A stretch of 64,000 nt of DNA from Acanthosepion lycidas (lineage: Eukaryota > Mollusca > Cephalopoda > Sepiida > Sepiidae). Positions 1 to 10,901 of the stretch are shown in pieces. A program made the position numbers and the translations under genes. How positions within the stretch are numbered: position 1 is the stretch's first letter; every line of letters starts with the position of its first letter. The notes under the pieces were generated by a model. That model had not been told where the DNA came from. It ran no database searches and saw only the letters and a program-made list of their open reading frames with translations. The stretch covers positions 80,658,398 to 80,722,397 of the forward strand of contig OZ010574.1 in NCBI GenBank assembly GCA_963932145.1. The letters are read 5' to 3'.

Positions 1-3000
1 AAAAGAAAGAAAACAGGCACACAGAAATAAAAAAGAAAGAAAGAAAACGGGCAAACAGAAAGAAAAAAAAAAGAAAGAAAACAGGCAAACAGAAATAGAA
101 AAAGAAAGAAAGAAAGAAAACAGGCAAGCAGAAAGAAAAAAGAAAGAAAGAAAACAGGCAAACAGAAATAAAAAAAGAAAGAAAGAAAACAGGCAAACAG
201 AAATAAAAAAGAAAGAAAGAAAACAGGCAAACAGAAATAAAAAAGAAAGAAAGAAAACGGGCAAACAGAAATAAAAAAGAAAGAAAGAAAACAGGCAAAC
301 AGAAATAAAAAAGAAAGAAAGAAAACAGGCAAACAGAAATAAAAAAGAAAGAAAGAAAACGGGCAAACAGAAATAAAAAAGAAAGAAAGAAAACAGGCAA
401 ACAGAAATAAAAAAGAAAGAAAGAAAACGGGCAAACAGAAAGAAAAAAAAAGAAAGAAAACAGGCAAACAGAAAGAAAAAAGAAAGAAAGAAAACAGGCA
501 AACAGAAAGAAAAAAAAAGAAAGAAAACAGGCAAACAGAAATAAAAAAGAAAGAAAGAAAACGGGCAAACAGAAAGAAAAAAAAAAGAAAGAAAACAGGC
601 AAACAGAAATAGAAAAAGAAAGAAAGAAAGAAAACAGGGAAGCAGAAAGAAAAAAGAAAGAAAGAAAACAGGCAAACAGAAATAAAAAAAGAAAGAAAGA
701 AAACAGGCAAACAGAAAGAAAAAAGAAAGAAAGAAAACAGGCAAACAGAAAGAAAAAAGAAAGAAAGAAAACAGGCAAACAGAAATAAAAAAGAAAGAAA
801 GAAAACGGGCAAACAGAAATAAAAAAGAAAGAAAGAAAACAGGCAAACAGAAAGAAAAAAGAAAGAAAGAAAACAGGCAAACAGAAATAAAAAAGAAAGA
901 AAGAAAACAGGCAAACAGAAAGAAAAAAAAAAGAAAGAAAACAGGCAAACAGAAAGAAAAAAGAAAGAAAGAAAACAGGCAAACAGAAATAAAAAAAGAA
1001 AGAAAGAAAACAGGCAAACAGTAAGAAAAAAGAAAGAAAGAAAACAGGCAAACAGAAATAAAAAAGAAAGAAAGAAAACAGGCAAACAGAAAGAAAAAAG
1101 AAAGAAAGAAAACAGGCAAACAGAAATAAAAAAGAAAGAAAGAAAACAGGCAAACAGAAATAAAAAAGAAAGAAAGAAAACGGGCAAACAGAAATAAAAA
1201 AGAAAGAAAGAAAACAGGCAAACAGAAAGAAAAAAGAAAGAAAGAAAACGGGCAAACAGAAAGAAAAAAAAAGAAAGAAAACAGGCAAACAGAAATAAAA
1301 AAGAAAGAAAGAAAACAGGCAAACAGAAAGAAAAAAAAAAGAAAGAAAACAGGCAAACAGAAATAAAAAAGAAAGAAAGAAAACGGGCAAACAGAAAGAA
1401 AAAAAAAAGAAAGAAAACAGGCAAACAGAAATAGAAAAAGAAAGAAAGAAAGAAAACAGGCAAGCAGAAAGAAAAAAGAAAGAAAGAAAACAGGCAAACA
1501 GAAATAAAAAAAGAAAGAAAGAAAGAAAACAGGCAAACAGAAATAAAAAAGAAAGAAAGAAAACGGGCAAACAGAAATAAAAAAGAAAGAAAGAAAACAG
1601 GCAAACAGAAATAAAAAAGAAAGAAAGAAAACGGGCAAACAGAAATAAAAAAGAAAGAAAGAAAACAGGCAAACAGAAATAAAAAAGAAAGAAAGAAAAC
1701 GGGCAAACAGAAAGAAAAAAAAAGAAAGAAAACAGGCAAACAGAAATAAAAAAGAAAGAAAGAAAACAGGCAAACAGAAAGAAAAAAGAAAGAAAGAAAA
1801 CAGGCAAACAGAAATAAAAAAAGAAAGAAAGAAAACAGGCAAACAAAAATAAAAAGAAAGAAAACAGGCAAACAGAAATAAAAAAGAAAGAAAGAAAACA
1901 GGCAAACAGAAAGAAAAAAAAAAGAAAGAAAACAGGCAAACAGAAATAAAAAAGAAAGAAAGAAAACGGGCAAACAGAAAGAAAAAAAAAAGAAAGAAAA
2001 CAGGCAAACAGAAATAGAAAAAGAAAGAAAGAAAGAAAACAGGCAAGCAGAAAGAAAAAAGAAAGAAAGAAAACAGGCAAACAGAAATAAAAAAAGAAAG
2101 AAAGAAAACAGGCAAACAGAAAGAAAAAAGAAAGAAAGAAAACAGGCAAACAGAAAGAAAAAAGAAAGAAAGAAAACAGGCAAACAGAAATAAAAAAGAA
2201 AGAAAGAAAACGGGCAAACAGAAATAAAAAAGAAAGAAAGAAAACAGGCAAACAGAAAGAAAAAAGAAAGAAAGAAAACAGGCAAACAGAAATAAAAAAA
2301 GAAAGAAAGAAAACAGGCAAACAGAAATAAAAAAAGAAAGAAAGAAAACAGGCAAACAGAAAGAAAAAAGAAAGAAAGAAAACAGGCAAACAGAAATAAA
2401 AAAAGAAAGAAAGAAAACAGGCAAACAGAAAGAAAAAAGAAAGAAAGAAAACAGGCAAACAGAAATAAAAAAAGAAAGAAAGAAAACAGGCAAACAGAAA
2501 GAAAAAAGAAAGAAAGAAAACAGGCAAACAGAAAGAAAAAAGAAAGAAAGAAAACAGGCAAACAGAAATAAAAAAAGAAAGAAAGAAAACAGGCAAACAG
2601 AAATAAAAAAGAAAGAAAGAAAACAGGCAAACAGAAATAAAAAAGAAAGAAAGAAAACGGGCAAACAGAAATAAAAAAGAAAGAAAGAAAACAGGCAAAC
2701 AGAAAGAAAAAAGAAAGAAAGAAAACAGGCAAACAGAAATAAAAAAGAAAGAAAGAAAACGGGCAAACAGAAATAAAAAAGAAAGAAAGAAAACAGGCAA
2801 ACAGAAATAAAAAAGAAAGAAAGAAAACGGGCAAACAGAAAGAAAAAAAAAGAAAGAAAACAGGCAAACAGAAATAAAAAAGAAAGAAAGAAAACAGGCA
2901 AACAGAAAGAAAAAAAAAAGAAAGAAAACAGGCAAACAGAAATAAAAAAGAAAGAAAGAAAACGGGCAAACAGAAAGAAAAAAAAAAGAAAGAAAACAGG

Positions 3001-4310
3001 CAAACAGAAATAGAAAAAGAAAGAAAGAAAGAAAACAGGCAAGCAGAAAGAAAAAAGAAAGAAAGAAAACAGGCAAACAGAAATAAAAAAAGAAAGAAAG
3101 AAAACAGGCAAACAGAAATAAAAAAGAAAGAAAGAAAACGGGCAAACAGAAATAAAAAAGAAAGAAAGAAAACAGGCAAACAGAAATAAAAAAGAAAGAA
3201 AGAAAACGGGCAAACAGAAATAAAAAAGAAAGAAAGAAAACAGGCAAACAGAAATAAAAAAGAAAGAAAGAAAACGGGCAAACAGAAAGAAAAAAAAAGA
3301 AAGAAAACAGGCAAACAGAAATAAAAAAGAAAGAAAGAAAACAGGCAAACAGAAAGAAAAAAGAAAGAAAACAGGCAAACAGAAATAAAAAAAGAAAGAA
3401 AGAAAACAGGCAAACAAAAATAAAAAGAAAGAAAACAGGCAAACAGAAATAAAAAAGAAAGAAAGAAAACAGGTAAACAGAAATAAAAAAAGAAAGAAAG
3501 AAAACAGGCAAACAAAAATAAAAAAGAAAGAAAACGGGCAAACAGAAATAAAAAAGAAAGAAAGAAAACAGGCAAACAGAAATAAAAAAGAAAGAAAGAA
3601 AACAGGCAAACAGAAATAAAAAAGAAAGAAAGAAAACGGGCAAACAGAAATAAAAAAGAAAGAAAGAAAACAGGGAAACAGAAATAAAAAAGAAAGAAAG
3701 AAAACGGGCAAACAGAAAGAAAAAAAAAAGAAAGAAAACAGGCAAACAGAAATAAAAAAGAAAGAAAGAAAACGGGCAAACAGAAAGAAAAAAAAAGAAA
3801 GAAAACAGGCAAACAGAAATAGAAAAAGAAAGAAAGAAAGAAAACAGGCAAGCAGAAAGAAAAAAGAAAGAAAGAAAACAGGCAAACAGAAATAAAAAAA
3901 GAAAGAAAGAAAACAGTCAAACAGAAATAAAAAAGAAAGAAAGAAAACGGGCAAACAGAAATAAAAAAGAAAGAAAGAAAACAGGCAAACAAAAATAAAA
4001 AGAAAGAAAGAAAACAGGCAAACAAAAATAAAAAGAAAGAAAGAAAACAGGCAAACAGAAAGAAAAAAGAAAGAAAGAAAACAGGCAAACAGAAATAAAA
4101 AAAGAAAGAAAGAAAACAGGCAAACAAAAATAAAAAGAAAGAAAACAGGCAAACAGAAATAAAAAAGAAAGAAAGAAAACAGGTAAACAGAAAGAAAAAA
4201 GAAAGAAAAAACAGGCAAACAGAAATAACAAGAAAGAAAGAAAACAGGCAAACTGAAAGAAAAAAGAAAGAAAGAAAACAGGCAAACAGAAATAAAAAAA
4301 AATAAGAAAA
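1..4310. repeat. Purine-rich minisatellite, unit about 30-34 bp
   Basis: More than 4 kb of tandem units built from a GAAAGAAAGAAAACAGGC core followed by AAACAGAAATAAAAAA or AAACAGAAAGAAAAAA. Variants include GGGC for AGGC and AAGCAG for AAACAG. The window starts inside the array, so its full length is unknown. Almost all bases on this strand are A or G, broken by the C of ACAGGC. The long reverse-strand reading frame over 3917-4285 is only the translated repeat (Phe/Leu/Ser/Cys-rich) and is not a gene. Units become irregular after about 4190 and end in an A-run near 4360. Confidence 0.97.
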
Positions 4311-4471
4311 AAGATAAACAGAAAGAAAGAAACAAAAAATTTGTAAAAAAAAAAAAAAAACTAGATTAGATAAAATACAATGAATCCAAACTAACAAGTA
4401 TTTATTGATAGATTTGTTTTGTTTTTTTACGTCTTATCAACCTTTTGCGGGTTATTTAAAGCCAACAAATA

Positions 4472-5005
4472 CAGTGCTGTTCGATAAAAGTGACTCACCT
4501 GATTTTTTTTACTAAATGTTCTCTTCGATGAAACGAAAGTTGAGCTAAATTCAAAGGATAAGCAATCTAAAATCTGAAGAAGAAGCTTTGAAAGCTCTTT
4601 GAATTTAGCAGTAAGTACTTTCAAGCATCCATTCAGTATAATGTTCTGGGGATGCTTTTCTTTTCATGGAACTGGTTTCTTAAAACTTATTGAAAAGACC
4701 CTCAGGAGCGAGCAGTACAAGAGAATCTTAGAGTCTTGTCTGCTCATTTTTATGCAGGATAATGCTCCCTGTCACAAATCAAAATTGATGAAGGAATACT
4801 TTGATGAGAAGCAGGTGAGTGTTATGACATGGACGCACCAATCTCCTCACCTCAACCCCATAGAAAACTTATGGAGCATTATAAAGTACCGGCTCTCGAG
4901 AAAGCAGTTGAGCAACATGGGGTTGAAGTCAGGACTCTAAAATTCATCGGAGAAGAGAACATTTAGTAAAAAAATAAGGTGAGTCACTTTTATCGAACAG
5001 CACTG
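4472..5005 (+). mobile_element. Internally deleted Tc1-type DNA transposon
   Basis: Inverted ends of about 60 bp are visible: the left end begins CAGTGCTGTTCGATAAAAGT and the right end carries the reverse complement. Each end is flanked by TA (4470-4471 and 5006-5007), the Tc1/mariner target duplication. The element is only 534 bp, against roughly 1.3-1.6 kb for autonomous Tc1 elements. It keeps only the C-terminal part of a transposase, so it is a deletion derivative. It could move only if a transposase were supplied from elsewhere. Confidence 0.88.
4623..4940 (+). pseudogene. Tc1 transposase, C-terminal fragment
   Basis: The frame reads through IMFWGCFSFHG, then MQDNAPCHKSKL, then HQSPHLNPIENLW. 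These are the second and third blocks of the Tc1 DDE catalytic domain. The Asp of QDNAPCH and the Glu of NPIENLW are separated by 34 residues, the DD34E spacing of Tc1. The N-terminal paired-type helix-turn-helix region and the first catalytic Asp are absent, so the piece cannot act as a transposase. Real similarity begins near 4623, although an ATG lies at 4599. It sits inside the inverted repeats at 4472-4531 and 4944-5005. Confidence 0.85.
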
Positions 5006-5039
5006 TATTATTGAATTGTAAGAATATTTTAGAGATAAG

Positions 5040-5326
5040 AATTATTTTACTTTTGATACAAGTCCTACCAATCAAGCCATAGCTGGGGAGAAGAGATGAA
5101 TTCATACGTTTCTCAAGGGTATTTGCGTGTAAGTGAATACAATGATCCTGGCTAAAATTCGAACACGGGTCTCCGACTTCGTATTCCGAGCCGTTATCTA
5201 TTACACACCACTCATACATCCAAGCTTTCCCAAGGAGTCACCTATCTAGGTAGTGACTACGCTCGATGTTGCTTAACTTCGGTGATCGTAGGGGAAGCGG
5301 TGTCTTAACGTAATATGGACGAATGC
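5040..5326 (-). mobile_element. SINE with 5S-like head and tRNA-like body
   Basis: Read on the reverse strand, about 100 nt resembling 5S rRNA (5326 down to 5227) lead directly into a tRNA-like segment (about 5222-5152). The tRNA-like part has a degenerate A-box (GTGTGTAATAGATAACGG) and a B-box-like GTGTTCGAATTTT. The body that follows (CATTGTATTCACTTACACGC and onward) matches the bodies of the SINEs at 19.6-19.8 and 21.6-22.0 kb. SINEs with a fused 5S-tRNA promoter are known in vertebrates, so the arrangement is plausible. Chance adjacency of two separate insertions remains possible. Confidence 0.65.
5227..5326 (-). pseudogene. 5S rRNA-like segment
   Basis: The reverse strand contains ATCACCGAAGTTAAGCAACA, the near-invariant animal 5S core that includes internal-promoter box A. 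It is followed by a diverged box C region (CTACCTAGATAGGTGACTCC, compared with the usual TACTTGGATGGGTGACCGCC) and then TTGGGAA. Upstream, CGTCCATATTACGTTAAGACACC is a diverged version of the 5S start. The similarity stops at about 5S position 102, so the 3' end of a real 5S gene is missing and it is not a functional rRNA gene. Confidence 0.8.
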
Positions 5327-5984
5327 TAACTGACATATAGTGTGAGACAAGGGAAATCTTTAATTCCGTTTCTGAAAATGTTTATTTAACTTATGGCTTC
5401 TTTAACTCTATCCAACCGTAAAGAGAAATATCAAATTCTCGTTTTATTTTACTTTTTATCATCGAAGAAAAAGACAACATTCCCCTCGACTGTACTTGAC
5501 CCCACTCGATATATTCAAAACTAGGCAGTGACGTCCGTTTATATAGCTTCAAGTACTTTGAACTGTTTTCGTCTCTAGTTTAAATGGAATTGAATTCGCG
5601 TAAGATTGCAGAAATATAAGTGATGGTTCCATAGAGATGTGATTTATTTGGATGTTAGAATCTAAGTGTGGGTTCCATCAAGCTTAGACTCTGGGGTTTT
5701 AGTAAAGGCCAAGCAGTGGACATTAAAACCGCCTCTATTGTGGCTCAAAAGAATCTCCGTTTGAGGTTGTCTGGTAGATCTTGTTTATAGATTACAACCA
5801 TTTTATTCAAGGCGGCCCAGGCATTAGCGCTGCGAATTTTCACATCATTTTCAGTGGAATTTATTTCGCTAACTTTAGTCGTTAAAAAAAATGAATAATT
5901 CTATTAGCCATCACCGAAATTAAATATCTTATTGTATTTATATTACATCCTATTTTATTACAAACATGAAAGTGCAGTACTAAT
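5327..5984. other. Unassigned AT-rich sequence
   Basis: I see no convincing reading frame, inverted ends or known repeat here. It separates the 5S-like SINE from the LINE remnant. Confidence 0.5.
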
Positions 5985-7105
5985 ATAGCAAGACGTATAC
6001 CTATACTTCATAGACTGTACGAAAGCATTTGATAAGGAGCGATACTGCAAGGGGGCTTCATTTATTTGGTAAAGATATTCCAATATCTTTACCAAATAAA
6101 TTCGAATAATCCAGAACTTAAACTGGAAACAATCTGCCTGCATGCGAATAGAAAATGGAAAACAGAAAATGGAGTAAGACAAGGATGCTTCTTCTTATTA
6201 GATTTAGTCAACCTTTGTAGATATGATGTGCTAGGAGAACTAGAAGGTCTACCAGGATTTATTATTGATAGGAAGTCTTAACAACATAAGATATGCAACT
6301 GAAAACTATAGGCACTCGTGGAAAATGTGCTAAAGGAAGGCCTAAACAATTGTCAGACGAGAGAATGTCTGGTTGTGAATAAGAAGAATAGTTCAGGATG
6401 CGGACTACGAATTGGAGATATAAAAATAAAGCAAGAACAGAAATTTAAATATCTGGAACAGATGACGAAAAATATGACACCGAAATCCGAAGGCGCACTG
6501 GAATAGCAAAAGACGCTTTCCAAAAGCAAAACAAAAGTAGAAGCAAAGGAATTGAGTGGTGAATTCCAATGAAATATCAGTCGACCCTTATGAGGGGGAA
6601 CGATAGGCATGTTCTTTATAGATGAAGAGAAAACTTAAAATCACAGAGATGGAATTCTACAGAAGGCTGTTGAGAATACAATGGACGGAGAATGTGAGTA
6701 AGCAGGAACTTTTAAAGAAAATGAAAACAAAAAAGACACTTCAACTTAGAAGAAACGGTTGGAATTTCTAGATAATGAAGAATGAAGGCCTGAAGAATTT
6801 GACACTCAGAGAACATATTGAATATAAGTGGGACAAAATGAAGCAGCCAGTAACCTACCCCTACCTAAATGGATGGTGAATGGCAGTGGACGGGATATTA
6901 AAACATCAAACATTGCACATTACAACGAATCGGAAGTTGTGGAGAGCCATAATCCACTGAAGACACAGAGTATATAGAACATGAATTATAAGAAATGTGT
7001 ATTGCAAAATTGTGCGAAGATATTAAAAGAGATGACATCGTAAAGGCCGGTGACTTACCAATAAACGAACTTTTAAACATTCCTATAAACAAACCCTAAA
7101 TTAAA
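5985..7105 (+). mobile_element. Decayed RTE-type LINE, RT and C-terminal part
   Basis: The three forward frames in turn carry pieces of an endonuclease-reverse transcriptase ORF. In order they are: motif A-like FIDCTKAFDKERY (about 6005-6045), NGVRQGCFFLLDLVNL (about 6165-6215), GELEGLPGFII, LNNIRYAT (the degraded YADD region), the thumb/C-terminal FKYLE (about 6450), MEFYRRLLRIQWTENVSKQE (about 6650-6715) and GLKNLTLREHIEY (about 6790-6830). Many frame breaks and stops are present, so it is dead. The order and motifs fit the RTE-like family common in invertebrates. Two related pieces lie at 12.5-13.6 and 25.6-25.9 kb. Confidence 0.8.
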
Positions 7106-8444
7106 CCACTGTACTAACATGTTTATTTGGAAGACTGGCGCGGCTTAGTCTTCTTTTCTCCCATTTTGTATTTGACTGCATTTATCTAAACTCTTTTAAA
7201 CATGCTTATTGCAAATTGGCAAATCTTCAACCTTGTGCGAAACTAAGCTGAGCTTAGTAAATAACAACTCTTAAATCTTGAATACGTCTTTGGCGCATGC
7301 GCTGAGGATTAAACGGCTGTCAGTCCTCGATTGAACACGCAGACATAAGCATTAAATTTGGCCATTAAATGGTAAATATTCGTCTGGCCATTACCGATTA
7401 TCCTGCATTCTATCCAGGAAATAAAAAGATAAAGTAACTACAAATAACGAGTATATAAATAAATAAATAAATAATACGGTCGAGACCACAAAGAATCAAT
7501 ATTCAGATATTGTCACATTGCATAAGTTAGTGCTTACGAAAAAAAAAAAAAAACACTGTAATTGGATTTTTTTTTTTTTTTTTTTGGTAACAAAGAAATA
7601 ATAACAGAGGAATGTTAGATATTTGTCCTTTGAAATTCGTGAGCTGTTTCTGCTTTCGGTTAAACGGTAAGAACATATCTTTTAACTTTGAGTTTCTCGT
7701 TTCTATAGTTATTTTTTGTTTTCTTTTAGTTTTTTGTTTTTGTTTTTTATTATTTTATTTATTCTTAGTTTCTTTTATAGAAAAAACGTCGCGGAAATTG
7801 TCTCTTCTAAAATATAACATAAATGTCGAATACGCCTTCTTGTAGAGTAGTATTGATTTTAAACTAATCTCGCAGGCTATTAATATTACTATACTATGTA
7901 TTAATTTCAATGCTCATTGGGTGCCGCAAATTTGTATCGCAGTCCTGTCTCCAAGGGCGGATGAACTGAACAGACCAGTCTTCCCCCAAAGTTCATTCGC
8001 CTTACATTCACTGTGAAAACAGAGTGAATTCCTAATCGCGAACCCTTATGGCTTGTCACAGGATTATAACCGACCATGGTTTTATGGTTAGCAAACTAAT
8101 TCGGCAAAACTTCCGATCGCTATCGATTTCCCAGCCTCGACGCTTTCTTATCGAAAGGTATTTAACAATCTGCGCATTGTTGTAATGTAAGCAAAGAGGC
8201 TGTTGAAACTGGTGGGTGGGGGGGCATCTAACCGACTTCTTACCCAGCAACTACGCGGGTAATAGGGAGAGAGGAGAAAGAGGCGGCAGTTGATAAAAAT
8301 AACACTACCTCGGAAAGCATAGTAACTTGAAGAACAAAATGCCCGCGGGGCCAATTGCACAAGATACCGTGTCTTCCCAACTGCTGATTGCTGTTTTCCC
8401 GTCGCTTTTATTGTGATAAGGCATCTTACAAAGACTCGAATCTT
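7106..8444. other. Unassigned sequence with simple repeats
   Basis: Holds a short (AAAT)n run near 7453-7475, an A-run near 7540 and a T-run near 7567. The 77-residue frame over 7612-7845 is low-complexity Phe/Leu/Cys and lies in T-rich DNA, so I do not call it a gene. No transposon ends or conserved domains are apparent. Confidence 0.45.
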
Positions 8445-8524
8445 TACCAGTTCCAGAGACATGCCAAACTGTCCTGCTGCTAATTTTTTCCGTTAACAGC
8501 AGGACAGTTTGGATGTAACTGGTA
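8445..8524. other. 80-nt hairpin (miRNA-like fold or tiny MITE)
   Basis: The inner arms at 8464-8483 and 8493-8512 pair over 20 positions with one mismatch around a 9-nt loop. Outer arms ACAT/ATGT and TACCAGTT/AACTGGTA extend the fold, with a 6-nt bulge on the 5' side. The outermost bases are TA on both sides, so the unit also fits a 76-bp TA-flanked MITE with CCAGTT ends. I do not recognise the arm sequence as a known microRNA. Confidence 0.6.
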
Positions 8525-9009
8525 TTGATAAACATGTCCGCATGCGATCCGAGGTCTCTTTTGCTTCAGCAGTGACGCGTTTTCGCATGGTTAAGGCAAT
8601 GTCCATTTGAAATGTATTCTCGAAGTTCAACTCTCGTTGGAAGCTTAATTGTGGTGTTCAAAATGTTTATTGATCCAGAATACTGTCATGAAACTCAAGA
8701 TGCATAAAAGTAACACATAATAATAATAATAATGAGTTTATTGAAGTATATAGTTGTCATAAAAAAGCAACAATAATTAGATGGGGTTAAAGGAGTAATA
8801 AAATAATTGTTGTGAGTTATAAAAAACAACAGTAGAAAATCGGAATTGGTTTAATAAGTTTATTACTTTTTGGTACAAGGAAAAATAATGCAGAATAGAA
8901 ATAAGGTAAAAGAATGTGAATGACTTTTTTTCAGCAAAGGCTACTGCTGCTACTTCTGCTACTGCTACTCCTCTTAATGTAGGAGTATTTTTATGTCTTT
9001 CGTCCGACA
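8525..9009. other. Unassigned sequence
   Basis: Contains a short (AAT)n run near 8719-8733 and a (TGC/TAC)n-like stretch at 8940-8970 (CTACTGCTGCTACTTCTGCT). I see no gene. Confidence 0.45.
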
Positions 9010-9240
9010 GCCGAGTACAAACTTGTAGGGAAATATTCTCCCTCACAGCAATAGTAAAAGAGGTTCAAATTTCTATAGTCTATTGCATCCAGTACGGGCT
9101 AATGGACACGAGAAAGACATGAATCAATCTCTTCTCTCAGCTGTGGGTTAAATAACAGAGTAAACTGTTTTCTATCGTCGGTTGGCAACCAGTCTAGAAG
9201 GACAATACAGAACCATGGAACTCAAACAGAAATAAAACCA
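9010..9240 (+). mobile_element. tRNA-derived SINE, diverged copy
   Basis: A B-box-like AGGTTCAAATTTCTA (about 9060) is followed by a body ending GTGGGTTAAATAACAGAGTA ... GGTTGGCAACCAGTCTAGAA. The same body, in the opposite orientation, is found at 19.60-19.83 and 21.6-21.96 kb. The A-box is not clear. The 5' limit is approximate. Confidence 0.6.
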
Positions 9241-10795
9241 GTATCTTTCTCGGCATCCTGAAAGTACATACCATTAAAAATATTTTGGCTTTAAGAATAT
9301 GATGATTTTTTTCTGTTTGATTATCTTTTTTCTGTATAGTATTGGATCGATCGTTCTGTTTATTTCAAAATTTCGGGCATGTCACGGCGCATGTTCAAGT
9401 AGGTGTGTGGTCGATCAATCGAGGATGCTGTGATGGCTCCTGAAAGAGGAGTAAACTTGATTGTTTTTCACTTTCTCTTCTTTAGTTTTATTTTTATTTG
9501 CCACGTGTATGTAGCATTTGTCCTAATTAGAATAAAGGTGAAATTTGGTTAAAAACACACAAGAACTTACGAATCATGGAATTCTTCCGGAATGCGATAT
9601 TTTGTGGTCAGGATATGCATCAGCGGAAATGTTATCATATCAACAAAGACGGGAAGAATACATTTAATATGACCAGCTTCAATCGTGGCTGACAATAGGT
9701 GTAACAACTTACAAATACTACTTACGAGGCAGCAAGTTAATTGGAGAAGATTTTTTAGCTTAAGTGCTAACTCACTGTTGACGGCCACGGTACGCTTGTG
9801 ATGAGAAATATTTTCGAGGTATTTGTTGATGGAGTAGAATTGACACGAAGAACTTTATCAAATAACAGGAACCACATCAATTTACTTTCAACAGAGAAGC
9901 CAGGTGCATCAGATGATTGAGCAGAAATATGACCTCCAAGAGTAGGGCCGCAATAAACTGGATATCACTGGCTGCCCCCAGCATGTAAACACGTGACCGA
10001 GCCAGATGCATCGAGGAGATCCACGTGTGGGAAAAACCGTATGACATGTAGATATAAAGCACCCACTCGAGATGGAAGAAGAAAAAGAAGAAGAACAACA
10101 ACAACAATAAAAACAACAAAATAATCTCTTAGATCTTGGCAACAATGTCGAATCCACGTTGGGAGAAACCGCTGTTCTACCCTGTCAACTAATTGAACGT
10201 TACGACGAGCCTCATAAAACGTTCAAAAATTTGATACAGCTTGTACAATAAGCAATTATGATCATAAGAAGTGCCTACCGAAGCGCAATTTTTGCAGTCA
10301 TCTTGCAGACATGTTGGTTAGTGTAATGAACTTGATTCTCACGAGGTAACCAATTACAATATGTCAATAGGATACGAAAAAAATGTAAGTGAATTTTTTG
10401 TGAAACGAGAGAAATATTTTGAAAAGGCCCTAACTCAGCATACGCGTCTTTTTTTCTTTTTTTGTTTTGTTTTTTTCAAATTAGGGCCAAACTTCACAAA
10501 AAAGTCTTTGTTGCAGAATATTGCCATTCTCATTTGCATATTTCAAAAATGGAAAACATGCAGAAAAGAACGTATTTCGACTTACGCCCTTTTAGATTCA
10601 CATCGAAGAAACTGAGGTTAATAAACATATATCACGCATCATCACTACTTCTAGATGAGGAGAGGCTGAAAACTTCTCGACCCGACCAAGAAAGGTTTTA
10701 AATTAAAAAAAAAAAGATGTTTTTTTAATATCGTTAGAGATGCAGGAAAAAAAAACTAGTTCCGTTTGTCGCTCCAGAAAGTACCTGACTGCTAC
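9241..10795. other. Unassigned sequence with a (GAA/AAC) tract
   Basis: A run of GAAGAAGAAAAAG followed by (AAC)n occurs at 10073-10120 and may be the 3' tail of an old LINE, because a similar (GAA)n tail ends the LINE piece at 25,903. The upstream frames are short and I cannot assign them. A T-run lies near 10448-10475. Confidence 0.4.
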
Positions 10796-10797
10796 TA

Positions 10798-10899
10798 TTA
10801 GGTTGGTGCAAAAATAATGACGTAATAATGTCGTTTTTTGACGTTAAGAAATAAGTCAAAAAACGACATTATTACGTCATTATTTTTGCACCAACCTAA
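10798..10899. mobile_element. Mariner-type palindromic MITE, copy 1
   Basis: A 102-bp element with TA on both sides (10796-10797 and 10900-10901). Arms of more than 40 bp begin TTAGGTTGGTGCAAAAATAA and end in the reverse complement, leaving a short spacer. The end sequence closely resembles the ends of the Hsmar1/MADE1 mariner group. No coding sequence remains, so mobility would need a transposase in trans. Confidence 0.93.
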
Positions 10900-10901
10900 T
10901 A

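Noticed and set aside
3917-4285. 122-residue reverse-strand frame, Phe/Leu/Cys-rich
   Set aside because: It is a translation of the minisatellite unit (FLSF..CLPV repeats), with no independent gene evidence.
7900-8110. Possible extra SINE (CTCATTGGGTGCCGCAAATT; TATGGTTAGCAAACTAAT)
   Set aside because: Only scattered words resemble the second SINE family, and the A- and B-box order is not clear.
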